Shown: one piece after another, positions 1 through 9,464 of the stretch
How positions within the stretch are numbered: the first letter of the stretch is position 1
Layout of the letters: the number at the start of each line of letters is the position of its first letter
From: Chara braunii
Taxonomy: Eukaryota; Streptophyta; Charophyceae; Charales; Characeae
Reading direction: 5' to 3'
Assembly (NCBI GenBank): GCA_003427395.1
Contig: BFEA01000297.1
Coordinates: 1,284,188 to 1,306,330, forward strand
DNA length: 22,143 bases
Program-made: the position numbers and the translations under genes
The notes under the pieces: model-generated
What the model saw: only the letters and a program-made list of their open reading frames with translations
Databases searched by the model: none
What the model was told of the DNA's origin: nothing

Positions 1-91
<91 letters not shown>

Positions 92-92
92 C
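1..92. repeat. (TC)n then (TATC)n microsatellite at the window edge
   Basis: A pure TC dinucleotide array fills bases 1-73 and changes into about five TATC tetranucleotides up to base 92. The array reaches the first base of the window, so its true length is unknown. It lies about 100 bases past the stop codon of the neighbouring minus-strand gene. Confidence 0.97.
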
Positions 93-195
93 TTTGTCTA
101 ACCTATTTACCTGAGGGGCTGTGGCCGTAGCTTGATTACCGGCTTCGTCGCTATTAACCGGTCATCCAGCGACGATTCCCGCGGCGCTCCCAATA

Positions 196-1107
196 TCATT
201 TCATCTCCTTGTCGTCCCTCGATCTCGTGACCTGCCCCATGGTGCTATCGGTCTCGCTCCCCTCTTCGTCCGCCGTGCCGCCCTTGCTTCCAAAGCAGAA
301 GTCGGGTGCCTGCCAGAACCGGTCTGCAAGAACGACACCTGGCTCGTACTTCATCACGTGCATATCCATGCCGTTGAAGAACGTCCATCGGACGGGGCGA
401 CCGGTCGCCACGTCAGCGTAGTACGTGATGAAATCAATCTTGGTCCAGACATTCGTCACAAACCCATCCACCACCTCCTTCCCGCGATACGTCGCCCCAT
501 CCAGCCACGTGGGCCTCAGTACCCCCACTGGGAAGTGCATGGTTCTGCACGTCCCCTTCTCCACATCGAAGTAGAACGACGTGCCATTTGTCCACTCTAG
601 GTCGTACAACGACGTCGCTAGCTGATGATGAATTACGTTCAAGTTGCGCCCGTTGGTGTAATCATAGTACAAGTCCACGATCGACAACTTGCCCGAGAAA
701 TTCTGGAAAAGCTGGGCGTGAAATTGCGGAGGCCAGACCGGCGGAGAGAAGCGGACATCGCCCAGACTTGCGCAGACAGGGTCTGCCCGGGAAAAAGGGT
801 CCCCACCAACGTGTTCACCTTCACCTTCCTCAACGCCTACTTTGCCGTTGGCGATGGTGGCGATGGCGGCTATGGCAGCGAAGAAGACGCACAACGATGG
901 CAGCCGTGACAGATGCATCCTGCTGCAGCCGATCGGCGGCACCATCTCCGCTTCACTGCCTGTTTGAAGGATCTGGCGCTTGACACGTGTCGTTCGTTCC
1001 CCCGAGCTCTCCACCCGATCGCTGCTTGAATGGTCGTCGTCCTCTTCGCACTCGTCCTCTCGGCAGTAACGATGGTGCTGCTGGAATTTGTCGACGGTCT
1101 TGACCAT
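196..1107 (-). CDS. At4g14100-like plant secretory-pathway protein
   Basis: The 303-residue open frame has a conserved core at about residues 121-272, seen in motifs such as VWPPQFHAQLFQNFSG, YDLEWTNGTSF, GVLRPTWLDGA, VDGFVTNVW and FWQAPDFCF. This order matches the plant family named after Arabidopsis At4g14100, often labelled a glycosyl-group transferase although no reaction is established as far as I know. The family is usually near 200 residues, so the acidic, low-complexity first 54-63 residues look extra. Met64 (codon 916-918) is followed by a hydrophobic stretch, SLCVFFAAIAAIATIANG, typical of a signal peptide, so translation may really begin there, or at Met55 (943-945). NFS (residue 136) and NGT (174) are possible N-glycosylation sites; Cys187 and Cys271 could pair. 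These features suggest ER entry and secretion or a lumenal location. The core is intron-free. I see no clear polyadenylation signal before the microsatellite downstream. Family assignment is fairly sure; start and function are not. Confidence 0.8.
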   Translation of the reverse strand: MVKTVDKFQQHHRYCREDECEEDDDHSSSDRVESSGERTTRVKRQILQTGSEAEMVPPIGCSRMHLSRLPSLCVFFAAIAAIATIANGKVGVEEGEGEHVGGDPFSRADPVCASLGDVRFSPPVWPPQFHAQLFQNFSGKLSIVDLYYDYTNGRNLNVIHHQLATSLYDLEWTNGTSFYFDVEKGTCRTMHFPVGVLRPTWLDGATYRGKEVVDGFVTNVWTKIDFITYYADVATGRPVRWTFFNGMDMHVMKYEPGVVLADRFWQAPDFCFGSKGGTADEEGSETDSTMGQVTRSRDDKEMK

Positions 1108-1230
1108 TCACCGCGCCGTGGTTCATCATGATTTGAACTTGGGTCTGTATTTCAACGGTTCATGGGTGTACCAAGCTGAGCGCGCTGGCGTGTCCTCTGG
1201 GCCGTCCTGACGGCATCAGTAGACTGTGGG

Positions 1231-1355
1231 CCTCGCTCCACTACTCTGCTCGACACGCGCGAGAGACAAACATCATGGCGGTGTGTCTTTCCATGTTCTA
1301 GCCGAAGATTCACTCTCGTTTTGCCCATGGCGAGACTACCGGTAGTGGAGCGAGG
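1231..1355. repeat. Short inverted repeat with CTACCGGTAG palindrome
   Basis: CCTCGCTCCACTAC at 1231-1244 is exactly reverse-complemented at 1342-1355. The right arm overlaps the 10-base palindrome CTACCGGTAG at 1336-1345. The 97 bases between hold no recognised gene. This could be a small foldback element of about 125 bp whose age and class I cannot assign. Confidence 0.6.
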
Positions 1356-1359
1356 TCCT

Positions 1360-1600
1360 GTGCCTGCGGGCCTACAGTCTTTCCCCGAATACAACGTACG
1401 GTCATTATAGCTGAATCTAGACTGCAAGATAACCCAAATTCAGCTATAATGACCGTCCGTTGTATTCGGGGGAAGACTGTAGCTCAGTTGGTAAGTTGTG
1501 TCCAGTTGATGTGGCTCAGTGGTTAGAGCACCGGTTGGAAATGCGCATTGTGGTATAAGGTTGTGGGTTCAAAACTCAATTGCAACGTTGTGCATGGACA
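1360..1600 (+). mobile_element. tRNA-derived SINE-like sequence, split by MITE copy A
   Basis: Directly after the MITE stands AGCTCAGTTGGTAAG, an A-box-like sequence. A second tRNA-like unit follows: TGGCTCAGTGGTTAGAGCA at about 1512-1530 as A box and GGGTTCAAAAC at about 1565-1575 as B box. If the MITE is removed, the flanks rejoin as GGGCCTAGCTCAGTTGGTAA, which resembles the SINE head at 17690-17770 on the other strand. The acceptor ends do not pair well, so a working tRNA is unlikely. The 3' limit is uncertain. Confidence 0.6.
1375..1479. mobile_element. 105-bp palindromic TA-flanked MITE, copy A
   Basis: The arms begin CAGTCTTTCCCCGAATACAA and end in the near-exact reverse complement. 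About 43 of 45 arm positions match if the flanking CTA/TAG is counted, leaving a short central loop. The element is bounded by TA on each side (1373-1374 and 1480-1481). TIRs starting CAGT with TA target duplication are typical of Tc1/mariner-type MITEs; that class is inferred. Three further copies lie at 15251-15690. It contains no coding capacity. Confidence 0.88.
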
Positions 1601-2600
1601 CCCGCAGGGCGTTAGATTGACGCACTGCTGGACGCACACTCCCTTGGGCTGACGCATGGTACTATTACAGACACTGCCTGCGCACCACCCAAGGGTTGTT
1701 CATGGTGTTGTATGTTGGTTCTGGGTTTCACATGGGTTGCTTGGGGGTGTTGGTCTTGGGTGTTCTGTTGATCTCCCCAGTCTGGCGTATCATTCGTTCG
1801 TTCCATTTCCGCTGGTCGTTCACATGGCAGAGTCATTCGATTATATGTTACAAGGTCACGGGCTCGAGCTTGGTTCGGTCCTTGGGGGGGTCCTTGTCCA
1901 GCTCATTGCCGTTACAGGCATACATACTTAGCTTGCGAACTATACATGGCCTACGGGCTACATACACAAGTTTCCACACATGGTGCTAACTGTACATCTA
2001 GCCTTGGGATATATACACATAGATTGCGAATATACAACTATCAGACTGGGGGGGTCTATCACTGGGTAGGGTCTAGTATCGTAGTAGGTACGAGACTGGT
2101 CACCGGAGTTCCTACTGATATTCGGATAGAACTGTCTAGTGGCTTAGGCTTAGACCCTAGGCTAAGGGTAGGGTATAAGTCACTCAGGCTAGTCCGAGTT
2201 CCGCCTGGCCTTGGGTAAGCTAGGGAAGGACGGTAAGACTGCTTCAATGAGTGCTGCCCTGTCTGAACCTAGGGCCTAGAGTCTCTTGAGACCTGTAGTA
2301 CATTGTCTGGGCCTGGCGTCCAAAGTCCTCGTTCGACAAGCTCGTCCGACTCTGCTTCTGTCGGGGCTGGGTAACCAGCCCTGGTGCCTATCACTGCTGT
2401 TCGGTCCAAGTTACCTGCCCGTTGGTAGGGTGATGGTCCTGAGTGCTCGTCACACTGAGGTAGGATAGTGGGATAGGGGGTGCGCTAAGAGTATTGATGT
2501 GAGGATTGGATGGGAAGGTGGTCTCATATTCCAGGACACCCACGGCCTACCACTCCAGGTGATCACTGTGCAGTCAGTGACCGGCCTCTACAACACCATG
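1601..2600. other. Unassigned stretch, G/T-rich on the + strand
   Basis: No protein family is recognisable in any frame, and the open frames are short and overlapping. A small hairpin, GGGCTGG-GTAA-CCAGCCC, lies at about 2365-2385. Runs such as CCTAGGCTAAGGGTAGGG near 2157-2173 look telomere-like only by chance. Probably decayed repeat DNA. Confidence 0.5.
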
Positions 2601-2606
2601 GACTTT

Positions 2607-2690
2607 TTAAAAAAAAAAAAAAAAATAATAATAATAATAATAATAAATAATTAAAAAAGAAAGAAAGAAAAGAAAAGAAAAGAAAAGGCA
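2607..2690. repeat. Poly-A, (ATA)n and (GAAA)n low-complexity tract
   Basis: An A-run of about 17 bases is followed by ATA trinucleotides, then GAAA and GAAAA units. It separates the unassigned stretch from a TIR-like region. A retroposed 3' tail is possible, but I see no target duplication. Confidence 0.9.
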
Positions 2691-2752
2691 CAGAAGTTGC
2701 ATTGATACCACGCAGCACGGGGGGGTATCGCCGAGAGCACGTTTGGCACATA

Positions 2753-3213
2753 GGGGCTCGTTCCACACCACTCGAAACTCAAGGGTTTCTTGCCCAACAC
2801 CATTCCAAGGTGCCCTTGAGTTTGGCTAATCACTGAGGGGTAGTCATTAGGTTTTTCTGTTTGGGCGGGAAACTCTCAAGGGTGGCTCAAGTGCTGCCCA
2901 GGCAAACAAGGTGATTTTTGAAGTGACCTCTCGGGCCACACTTGAGCTGCCCTTGAGAAGTGTGCAAGCCAGCGGCGCGAGGCGGTTTCAGGTATGTGTA
3001 GAACCCCCCAATGGTTTTCTTTTTCCCGTTTATCCTCCTTTTTTCTAACGCCATTGGCCTGGTTGAATTTCTCGTGAGTTGTTCCCGCTCATTTCAAGGG
3101 TGGACTCGAGGGTTGAGTGGAACGAAACATGACTCAGGTAATTTTTAATCACTTTTGCAATTTGAGTGCGCACTCGAGTTTCAAGTGAAGCGATGTGGTG
3201 TGGAAATAGGCCC
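2753..3213. mobile_element. Probable TIR element with degenerate ends
   Basis: The left end GGGCTCGTTCCACACCACTC and following GAAACTC are mirrored at 3176-3213, where GAGTTTCAAGTG and GTGGTGTGGAA occur with a seven-base insertion between them. A second possible right end, GAGTGGAACGAA, lies at about 3115-3126. The interior repeats the motif CTCAAGGG. A related end, GGCTTCGTTCCACACCACTT, occurs at 12648-12667. No coding frame is recognised; boundaries and class are uncertain. Confidence 0.5.
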
Positions 3214-3395
3214 ATATACCAGTCCCACCATTCAGATGGAGACGGTCACGGCCCAGTTCGCGTCTATGTAACTCCTTTGAATCAGCGATTAAAAATCGGA
3301 CTAGCTGAGTGGCGAAAAGTTAGAAAAATGGCCCACAGTGCATGTTTTTTAGCTGTGGAAAAATTTTGCTACAATTCAAGCATTTATAGGACTTG

Positions 3396-3852
3396 GGGCA
3401 TACTCACACGGGGACCGAAAGTCTCAAAAATTTGAGGCATTTGGTTTGTTTGTTTTTAGGTATTTGGTCCCCATGTGACCCTGACACTTTGCACTCAGGG
3501 CAAGTGCGCCCTGTCACACGGGCGAGGACCAAACAAAAAGATGGAATTTGTTTTGTTTTTTTCACGCCAGTATAACAGGTGGGCCTTCTATACGACATAA
3601 ATGTTTTTGGTCGCATTTCCAGTTGTTTGGCGGGTTGTCTTCTTCGTCTGCGATTTTCTTCAATTCGCGAACATTAAGAAAAAAAAACGAAAGGTAATTT
3701 GAGACTCAAAAAGGGTCCTCCCGCAGCCCCACATGTTGCTGACAAAAGGGTCATCGTTTGAGGCATTTGGGTAGCAGGCCTCTCTAGTGTGACCCAAAAA
3801 CTGACTCAAATTTTGGGATTTAGAGTCTTTTGGTCCTCGTGTGAGTATGCCC
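3396..3852. mobile_element. 457-bp non-autonomous TIR element
   Basis: GGGCATACTCACACGGGGAC at the left end is mirrored at the right end, finishing GTGAGTATGCCC at 3852. Over 26 terminal positions, through the ACCRAAAG that follows, only about two differ. The subterminal motif TTGAGGCATTTGG occurs twice (about 3433 and 3758). No target duplication is clear, so the superfamily is open. The open frames inside carry no recognised domain. Confidence 0.78.
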
Positions 3853-3899
3853 TTAGATTACCATAGTTTACAAGTAATTAGATTTTGGATTGGCTTCAC

Positions 3900-4110
3900 T
3901 TAAACCACCAGTACTTAGCCCAGCTATCGGTCGCCGCGCTGTCGAGCGCATCAGTCCCACGTAGTGCGGGGCCCTCCCGGCCGCGTCACGCAGGAGTTGG
4001 TCTACCTCATCGCGGTACACATGGAACTTCCGCAAGCCGTTCCGTACGAGTGCACCGGCCATACCTCTCGCGAGCCCCTACGACAGGTTAGGGCCAACAT
4101 GAGGTACAAC
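3900..4110 (+). mobile_element. GC-rich TIR-family element, diverged copy
   Basis: It begins TTAAACCACCAGTACTTAGC, the same end as the element at 13175 and the reverse complement of the end at 11018-11041. The body is GC-rich, including GCGGGGCCCTCCCGGCCGCG. The far end is not recognised, so this may be a truncated copy. It starts 48 bases after the preceding TIR element. Confidence 0.55.
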
Positions 4111-4180
4111 TTACCTCCACCTTGTGGGAGTTGTCACCTCCCTTTGGTGGGCGGATCCTTGCCGAGCTACCAGTCCGAGC

Positions 4181-4309
4181 GTACGGAGGCCCAGAAGCAG
4201 ACCCTAGAACGTTCGGGCGTTCGGGTCCCCGTACGGGGCCCGAACTTGAAGGGGTTCGAAACCCGCAAAAAAATATTTTGGCACCTAAATATTGTTATTG
4301 TTTTCTGAA

Positions 4310-4359
<50 letters not shown>

Positions 4360-4567
4360 GGTTAACAAGCCGAACGTACGGAGGCCCCGAAGCTGACCCC
4401 GGAACGTTGGGGCGTTCGGGTCCCCGTACGGTGCCTGAACCTAAAGGGGTTTGGACCTCGCAAAAAATTATTTCGGCACCTAAATTTTTTTTTTTTTTCT
4501 GAATTTTTTTTTGTGAGTTCTTTGTGATGTAAGGTATCTCCCTCTCAATTTTCAAGGTATTCTGTTC
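4181..4567 (+). repeat. 195-bp direct duplication around (TA)n
   Basis: Two copies start with GTACGGAGGCCC at 4181 and 4376. Both contain GCGTTCGGGTCCCCGTACGG, then a variant of GGCACCTAAAT, then an AT-rich tail. A (TA)n array of about 45 bases (4312-4356) separates the conserved parts. A further echo, TGAAAAATCG with flanking similarity, occurs at 4581 and 4784. The open frames here change freely between units, so coding is unlikely. Confidence 0.8.
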
Positions 4568-4981
4568 AACAAAAAAACAATGAAAAATCGGCAAAGATGG
4601 TGGTGTTAAAACTTACTTGCCCACTCACTAATTTGGTTTTTCTCTCTTTTCACTTTTTTTTTTTTCCTTTATTTCAATGCATGAAAAAAATCATTATTTT
4701 TTAAAAATTTATTTGTAGATTGTATATTATGTAAGATACAGATATATAAATTTTCATGTCATTTGTCACAGTAAAAAAAAAAATGAAAAATCGCCAAGGA
4801 TGATGGTGTCAAGAACGTGCGCGCCCGCTCAATAATTTCACTATCGTTTTATTTTTTCGAATTTGCATTATTATTATTTATGTTTAGTATTTGATTTTTA
4901 TTTCAAATTTGGTAAAAAAATTGGATGTAACGTTGAAGCAAATGTTGTTTAGTTTATTCTCCTGCATAACATTTTTTTTTT

Positions 4982-5015
<34 letters not shown>

Positions 5016-5110
5016 CGCGCTCGGCCGAACGGCCGAACGCGTCGAGAGGGGTTGCCGAACGTTTGGGTGTTCGGGTTCGGGCATTCGGCCCCTCCCGAAC
5101 GCCGGCAACC
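4568..5110 (+). repeat. AT-rich echo repeat, poly-T and CGAACG-rich block
   Basis: Two related stretches containing ATGAAAAATCG and GATGGTG lie about 203 bases apart (4581 and 4784). A T-run of about 30 fills 4985-5015. A GC-rich block of repeated GGCCGAACG, GTTCGGG and CCGAACG follows at 5020-5110. That GC-rich block resembles the TTCGGG motifs in the duplication just upstream, so one repeat family may cover 4181-5110. Confidence 0.6.
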
Positions 5111-5600
5111 CTATACATATATATATATTGGGAAATAAATATATGACGATCACTTCTCACAATCACATCGGGACTTCTCTCAGCCATATATATGTATGTG
5201 ATCGCAGGCAGTCAATTCCAAAGTCCAAATCACAAAACATACATGCAACCACATCAAAGAATCAACAAAAATTTCACACACTACACGGGGTTAACTTCAA
5301 CCATTTTTTATACCCATACCCCTCGCTTTAACCATGCAAGCCCCAAACTTTATCCAACCTTTCAAAAATAAATACTCAGCATCTTCACTAAATGACCATT
5401 CAATAAAAGTCTGGGTGAAAACCTTAATAAAACAATAGAAACCACCAAAGCTAAAACCTTTTAGGTTGGGTAATGAGAATGAATTGGAGTTGAGTTGTAG
5501 AACGACGAATCAGCAACCGACCTGTTATTAGTGATAACAGAAGATGATTCTTGTAGGATCAAGTTGAACTAGTTCAAATCTTGAATCAGAACGATCAAAA
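5111..5600. other. Unassigned AT-rich stretch
   Basis: A short TATATA run at about 5116-5128 is followed by ordinary AT-rich sequence with no recognised gene or RNA. Confidence 0.4.
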
Positions 5601-6400
5601 GAACCTGTACCATAAGACAGGTCAATGCCCAAGCTAAATCATCAGTGTGGGGGAATAAATCCCAATAGCACATCCTTACTCAATACTGTCTGTCAAGTAA
5701 ATCTAAGTCTACCCCTAAGCCAGTGTCCAAAGAAAAGGCAATTTTTTTGCATAATCTTCGCCATACACAGTGGATTGTCAGTATTGCCACCTGTCAAAAT
5801 AAAATTTATCTCCTTTAACTAAGAAAATTTTAGCATCGCTTCCTGTAGGAAAAATATCTTTTTATAATTTGTATTAGTTTAAAACTTTAAATACGAATAA
5901 CTGAAATGATTATAAACTCTACAAAGTCAAATTTTGTCCAGCTCCCTGAATTAGTAAAAATTTGGGCAGCATCTCCTTTAGAAAAGTAGATTTTCCTGAT
6001 TTATACTAAGTCAGATAAGAACTCAAAGTAAACTTGAGTTCAACCAAGACAAGATTTAACCAACTCCTTATACTTATAGAAATTTCGGCAGCGCTTCCCG
6101 TAGGGAAAATTATTTTTCAAAATTTATACAAAGCTAAGTCTACAAGTTAGAATAACTTAGACTTCCCAAAGTCCAATTTTGTCTAACTTCCTAAATTAGT
6201 AAAAATTGAGGCAACACTTCCTTTAGAAAATGAGACTTAAAGTTTCCTAGATTTTTACTAAGCCATACAATAAATTTTATACAAGTTGAACTTTGAAAAG
6301 ACAAAATCTGCCTAACTCCTTGGTTTTGTAGAAATTTCGGCAGCGTTTCTCGTAGAGAAAGTGGCTTACCAAGATTTATATAAGACCAAGTATAATAAAT
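5601..6400 (+). repeat. AT-rich tandem repeat of about 125 bp with dimeric structure
   Basis: A block around GGCAGC recurs near 5831, 5965, 6087, 6210 and 6339, spaced 122 to 134 bases. Units near 6087 and 6339 share GAAATTTCGGCAGCG and CCCGTAGGG-type sequence. Units near 5965 and 6210 share TTAGTAAAAATT and CTTTAGAAAA. Alternation gives a dimer of about 250 bp. Similar motifs occur, as I recall, in non-coding parts of plant LTR retrotransposons; that link is inference. Confidence 0.8.
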
Positions 6401-6639
6401 GATCCCAACAAATGCAGAACTTGACCTAAGTAAAATAAATTTAGCTCTGAAAATGCAGGAATTGAAACTAACTCCTATGACTCTAGCACGTGACGAGCAA
6501 CTAAAGCAACTACCTATCAAACTGAAACTCAGACTAAGTAGTGATCTCGCACAGCCACATGCAATGCCATACCACAGTGGTAAGTACTCTCACCACCTCA
6601 AAGTCAACTTTGTCAAACAATAGTTCGTAGTCGTTCAAT

Positions 6640-7400
6640 GATTTATCCCTTATACCCAACTTACATAAGACGTAAAGCTAGACCACCCAATTTTATGGGA
6701 ACTTGTCTAGCTCAGCCATAGAGTATACACAAACACAGGACACTATAATTTTTTCTCTACTTTAGGCGTATGACTAGGTTATCCAACCTAGTCGCCCTAA
6801 ACTGTTTAAGTGTCCAAGTAATATATAACTGTCTGCACTTAATCTTTTAAGATAACATATGACTGAACCGGTCATCTTAGATCAAGATTTCACCTGCCCC
6901 TTCTTACCACAAGTTTATTTTTAATTTATATTCTCTTCGGTTAATGATAAGCTATAGTCATATCATCCAATCTTATGGAAAAATGTCTGACTAGCCTGTT
7001 CATAGGTAAAATAGTATAGAAATATAAACAAATTTATCCCTTTGGTTCTAGCATGTGCGTGATTCCAAACCAGACCACCCAATCTTATGCGAACTTGTCT
7101 AGTCCTTTGCTTCAATTTCCCCACTCAAAATAAAACAAGAGAGAGTCAGGGTCATCCAATCTTATGGAACATGCCCAACTCTTCTTTAGGACTAATAAAA
7201 CATAAGAAAACCCAAAGAAACAAGGCAACCAAACCATTCAATCTTATGGAAAAATGCTTGGTCCCTGAAAGCCAAACACAAACAGCCCTCGCAAATCAAA
7301 GCAACCAGACCACCCAATCTTATGGGAACCTGTCTCGTGCTCTAGACAATAAAAAAATAAACCTAGCACTGGGCCCTCCAATCTTATGAAGACTCTCTCA
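6640..7400 (+). repeat. Dispersed CCAATCTTATGG motif series
   Basis: A motif of the form CCACCCAATCTTATGGGAAC, often followed by TTGTCT, occurs near 6682, 6964, 7074, 7152, 7233, 7308 and 7375. Spacing is irregular (60-280 bases). One version reads GACCACCC, another reads TCATCC, and they tend to alternate. It directly follows the 125-bp tandem repeat, so both may belong to one retroelement's untranslated region. No integrase, reverse transcriptase or protease is readable nearby. Confidence 0.72.
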
Positions 7401-8690
7401 GCCTTTGGTTGACCCAGCCAGATACAAGCGATACAATTTTCCTCTCACCTTTCTTCCAGATGCAACCCCTGTTTTCAACTTGCTTTCAGTCAATACAACA
7501 AAAATGAAACTGAAACTTGCACAATCATTTTTTTAATTGAGTTTGGTTTGTCCTAAAAGTCCAACTAAAAGTAAAAGTATGGATGCAGGCAATATACTTA
7601 GTCAAACATAGCAAGAAATACAGATAGATGTTATAACTGGGTTTATAGAGGGAAAGCAAATGATTACCTCTCAGTTCCCTGCCTCCATAACTCCTCTTGA
7701 GTTTTGGCAAAGCTCGCGCAATCGGTGGGCAGACTCCCTACAAAGTCTGGCTGCGGTCCTACGGGTTGCAATCCCACCTGCCACCTTTCTTTCTGAACAG
7801 GATTAGACTTTAGAGTAAGAAAGATAGAATGAGGAGTCTCAAACTCTCGAGATACAAGAGAGGGACTGCCTCAACTCGCAAGAGAGAGCCTTAATACCTT
7901 TATGCTCCCGAGGGGCCCGCAATGATAGTCAGAAGGCAGCAACAACTCGGTCAAACAGAAGTCAAACTGCCAATTGCAGATTCTCATACGACTCCCCCAA
8001 ATCGCAGCAAGGACTCCTCCTTATCAAATCATTCACTCCACTGAGTCTGTGACCCCAAGTGTAACGGCTACAGGCAGGTTTGCAAACATGCAGCTTCCCC
8101 TCAGTCACTCCGTACAACAGAAGGAGCAACGCACCATCAACAGGTGAGCAGGCAGAGTTGCGGCTCCCTTCTTCGTTGTTCTGCTGGCAGGTAGGTCTTT
8201 GACTCAGCCGTTTGCCTTGCTCCTATTGGGCAGCTCACAGCTCAGTAGGCAAGCCTCTCAGTTGAATCCACGTTGCCTCATCCGATAGGACGAGCATCGT
8301 ATCAGCCAACAAACGTTCAAGCCCCGTCGTTCGTCTGTAGTCACCCAGCTTAACAACCTAGGTAGCGCACCGGCTCACAAGCAGCTTCCTCTCCCGCGAA
8401 CTGCTTTCTGCCACTCGGTGCAGTAGAATCGATCTGTGACTCCGATAGTAGGCAACCCCCCCCCCCCCCTCCCCGTCTCTTTGGCTTGCCTTCAGCAGCT
8501 ATGTGCAACTAGGCGGACCGTGTATTAACCAATAGGTAGGACTTCACTTTCGTAGTCGGCCTCGCCTCCTTCGATTGCTAGGATAGTAGTGCCTCGGTCC
8601 ACAGATACGTACCCACCTACACGGCCAGCCTCTTCGTCTTTTTCGATCGAAAGGAGCAGAAAAAATCGGAACGAGTTTTCCGTAAAAAAT
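7401..8690. other. Unassigned stretch, possible LTR-element remnant
   Basis: No gene is recognised. CGCAATCGGTGGGCAGACTC at about 7718 and GTGTAACGGCTACAGGCAGG at about 8059 look like retroelement leader or LTR sequence by style only. A C-run of 14 bases (8456-8469) interrupts the stretch. No matching pair of LTRs is visible. Confidence 0.35.
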
Positions 8691-9464
8691 CGGAAGTATG
8701 CGCCACTCCTCCGAATTTTGTCCTCTCTCTCCGCGCAGTCTATTTCTCCCTAGCTCAAGGATTAATACCTTTGACTCTAGTATAGTCCCGCCATCTGATT
8801 CGCAACATGCTCAAACCCCTACTTACCAACTCTTTTTTCCCTCTTCCCGTCGTGAAACAGTCAAAATGGCCTTCTCCCCCGTCGAAACTTGCTACACTCG
8901 CCACCCTTTTTCTTCATATCTACTAAATTAAATCAGCTACCTTCTCACCAAACTAACGTTATCATCGATCTCGCCCTCCCTGAAAACTTCTACTCCACAT
9001 GTTTTCGCACCTGATCCTTTTAAGGAGCATGCAAATTACGAACGCTTCCCCTCACTTTTTCGTAGCCCTGTGCCATCTCTCCACGCACCCCTCTTTTCAC
9101 GAATCTTCTGTCCTGCTGATCTACCAATGAAACCGGCTTCACCACTGCACTCGCCCGGTTCGAGAACCCCTAACCACTACCTTTCCCCGCTCACTTTCAT
9201 CAAGGAATGAGCGAGGTATGAACTCTTGTTTCCTGCCATAACCACTTCTTGTCACTCCCCCGCCTTCCTGTCTTCGTTTGCACCCAGTGAGAAAGCGCGT
9301 CCATATTTACTCTTTCTTCCACGTTAGAGTCAGTCGGATAACACACTGCGACCCGAAAGCACACTGCGATCGGACAACGTACTGCAGCTCGATAACGCAC
9401 CAGCCCCGTGGAACACTCGTACGGGAAATCAAGGAAAGCAAAAGAAAATAACAAGAACAAGAAC
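8691..9464. other. Pyrimidine-rich unassigned stretch
   Basis: No protein family is recognised. CATGCTCAAACCCCT at about 8806 recurs at about 10037, and a CCCCGTCG..AACTTGC segment at about 8878 recurs near 9902, so 8690-10150 probably contains old duplicated repeat DNA. Confidence 0.4.

Noticed and set aside
588-983. 131-residue plus-strand frame opposite the At4g14100-like gene
   Set aside because: It is the antisense shadow of a conserved gene with GC-rich third positions.
1508-1590. Functional tRNA gene
   Set aside because: A and B boxes are present but acceptor and anticodon stems do not pair properly, so a SINE-type tRNA relic is the better reading.
2140-2185. Telomere-like CCTAGG/TAAGGG sequence
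   Set aside because: The units are irregular, few and not tandem.
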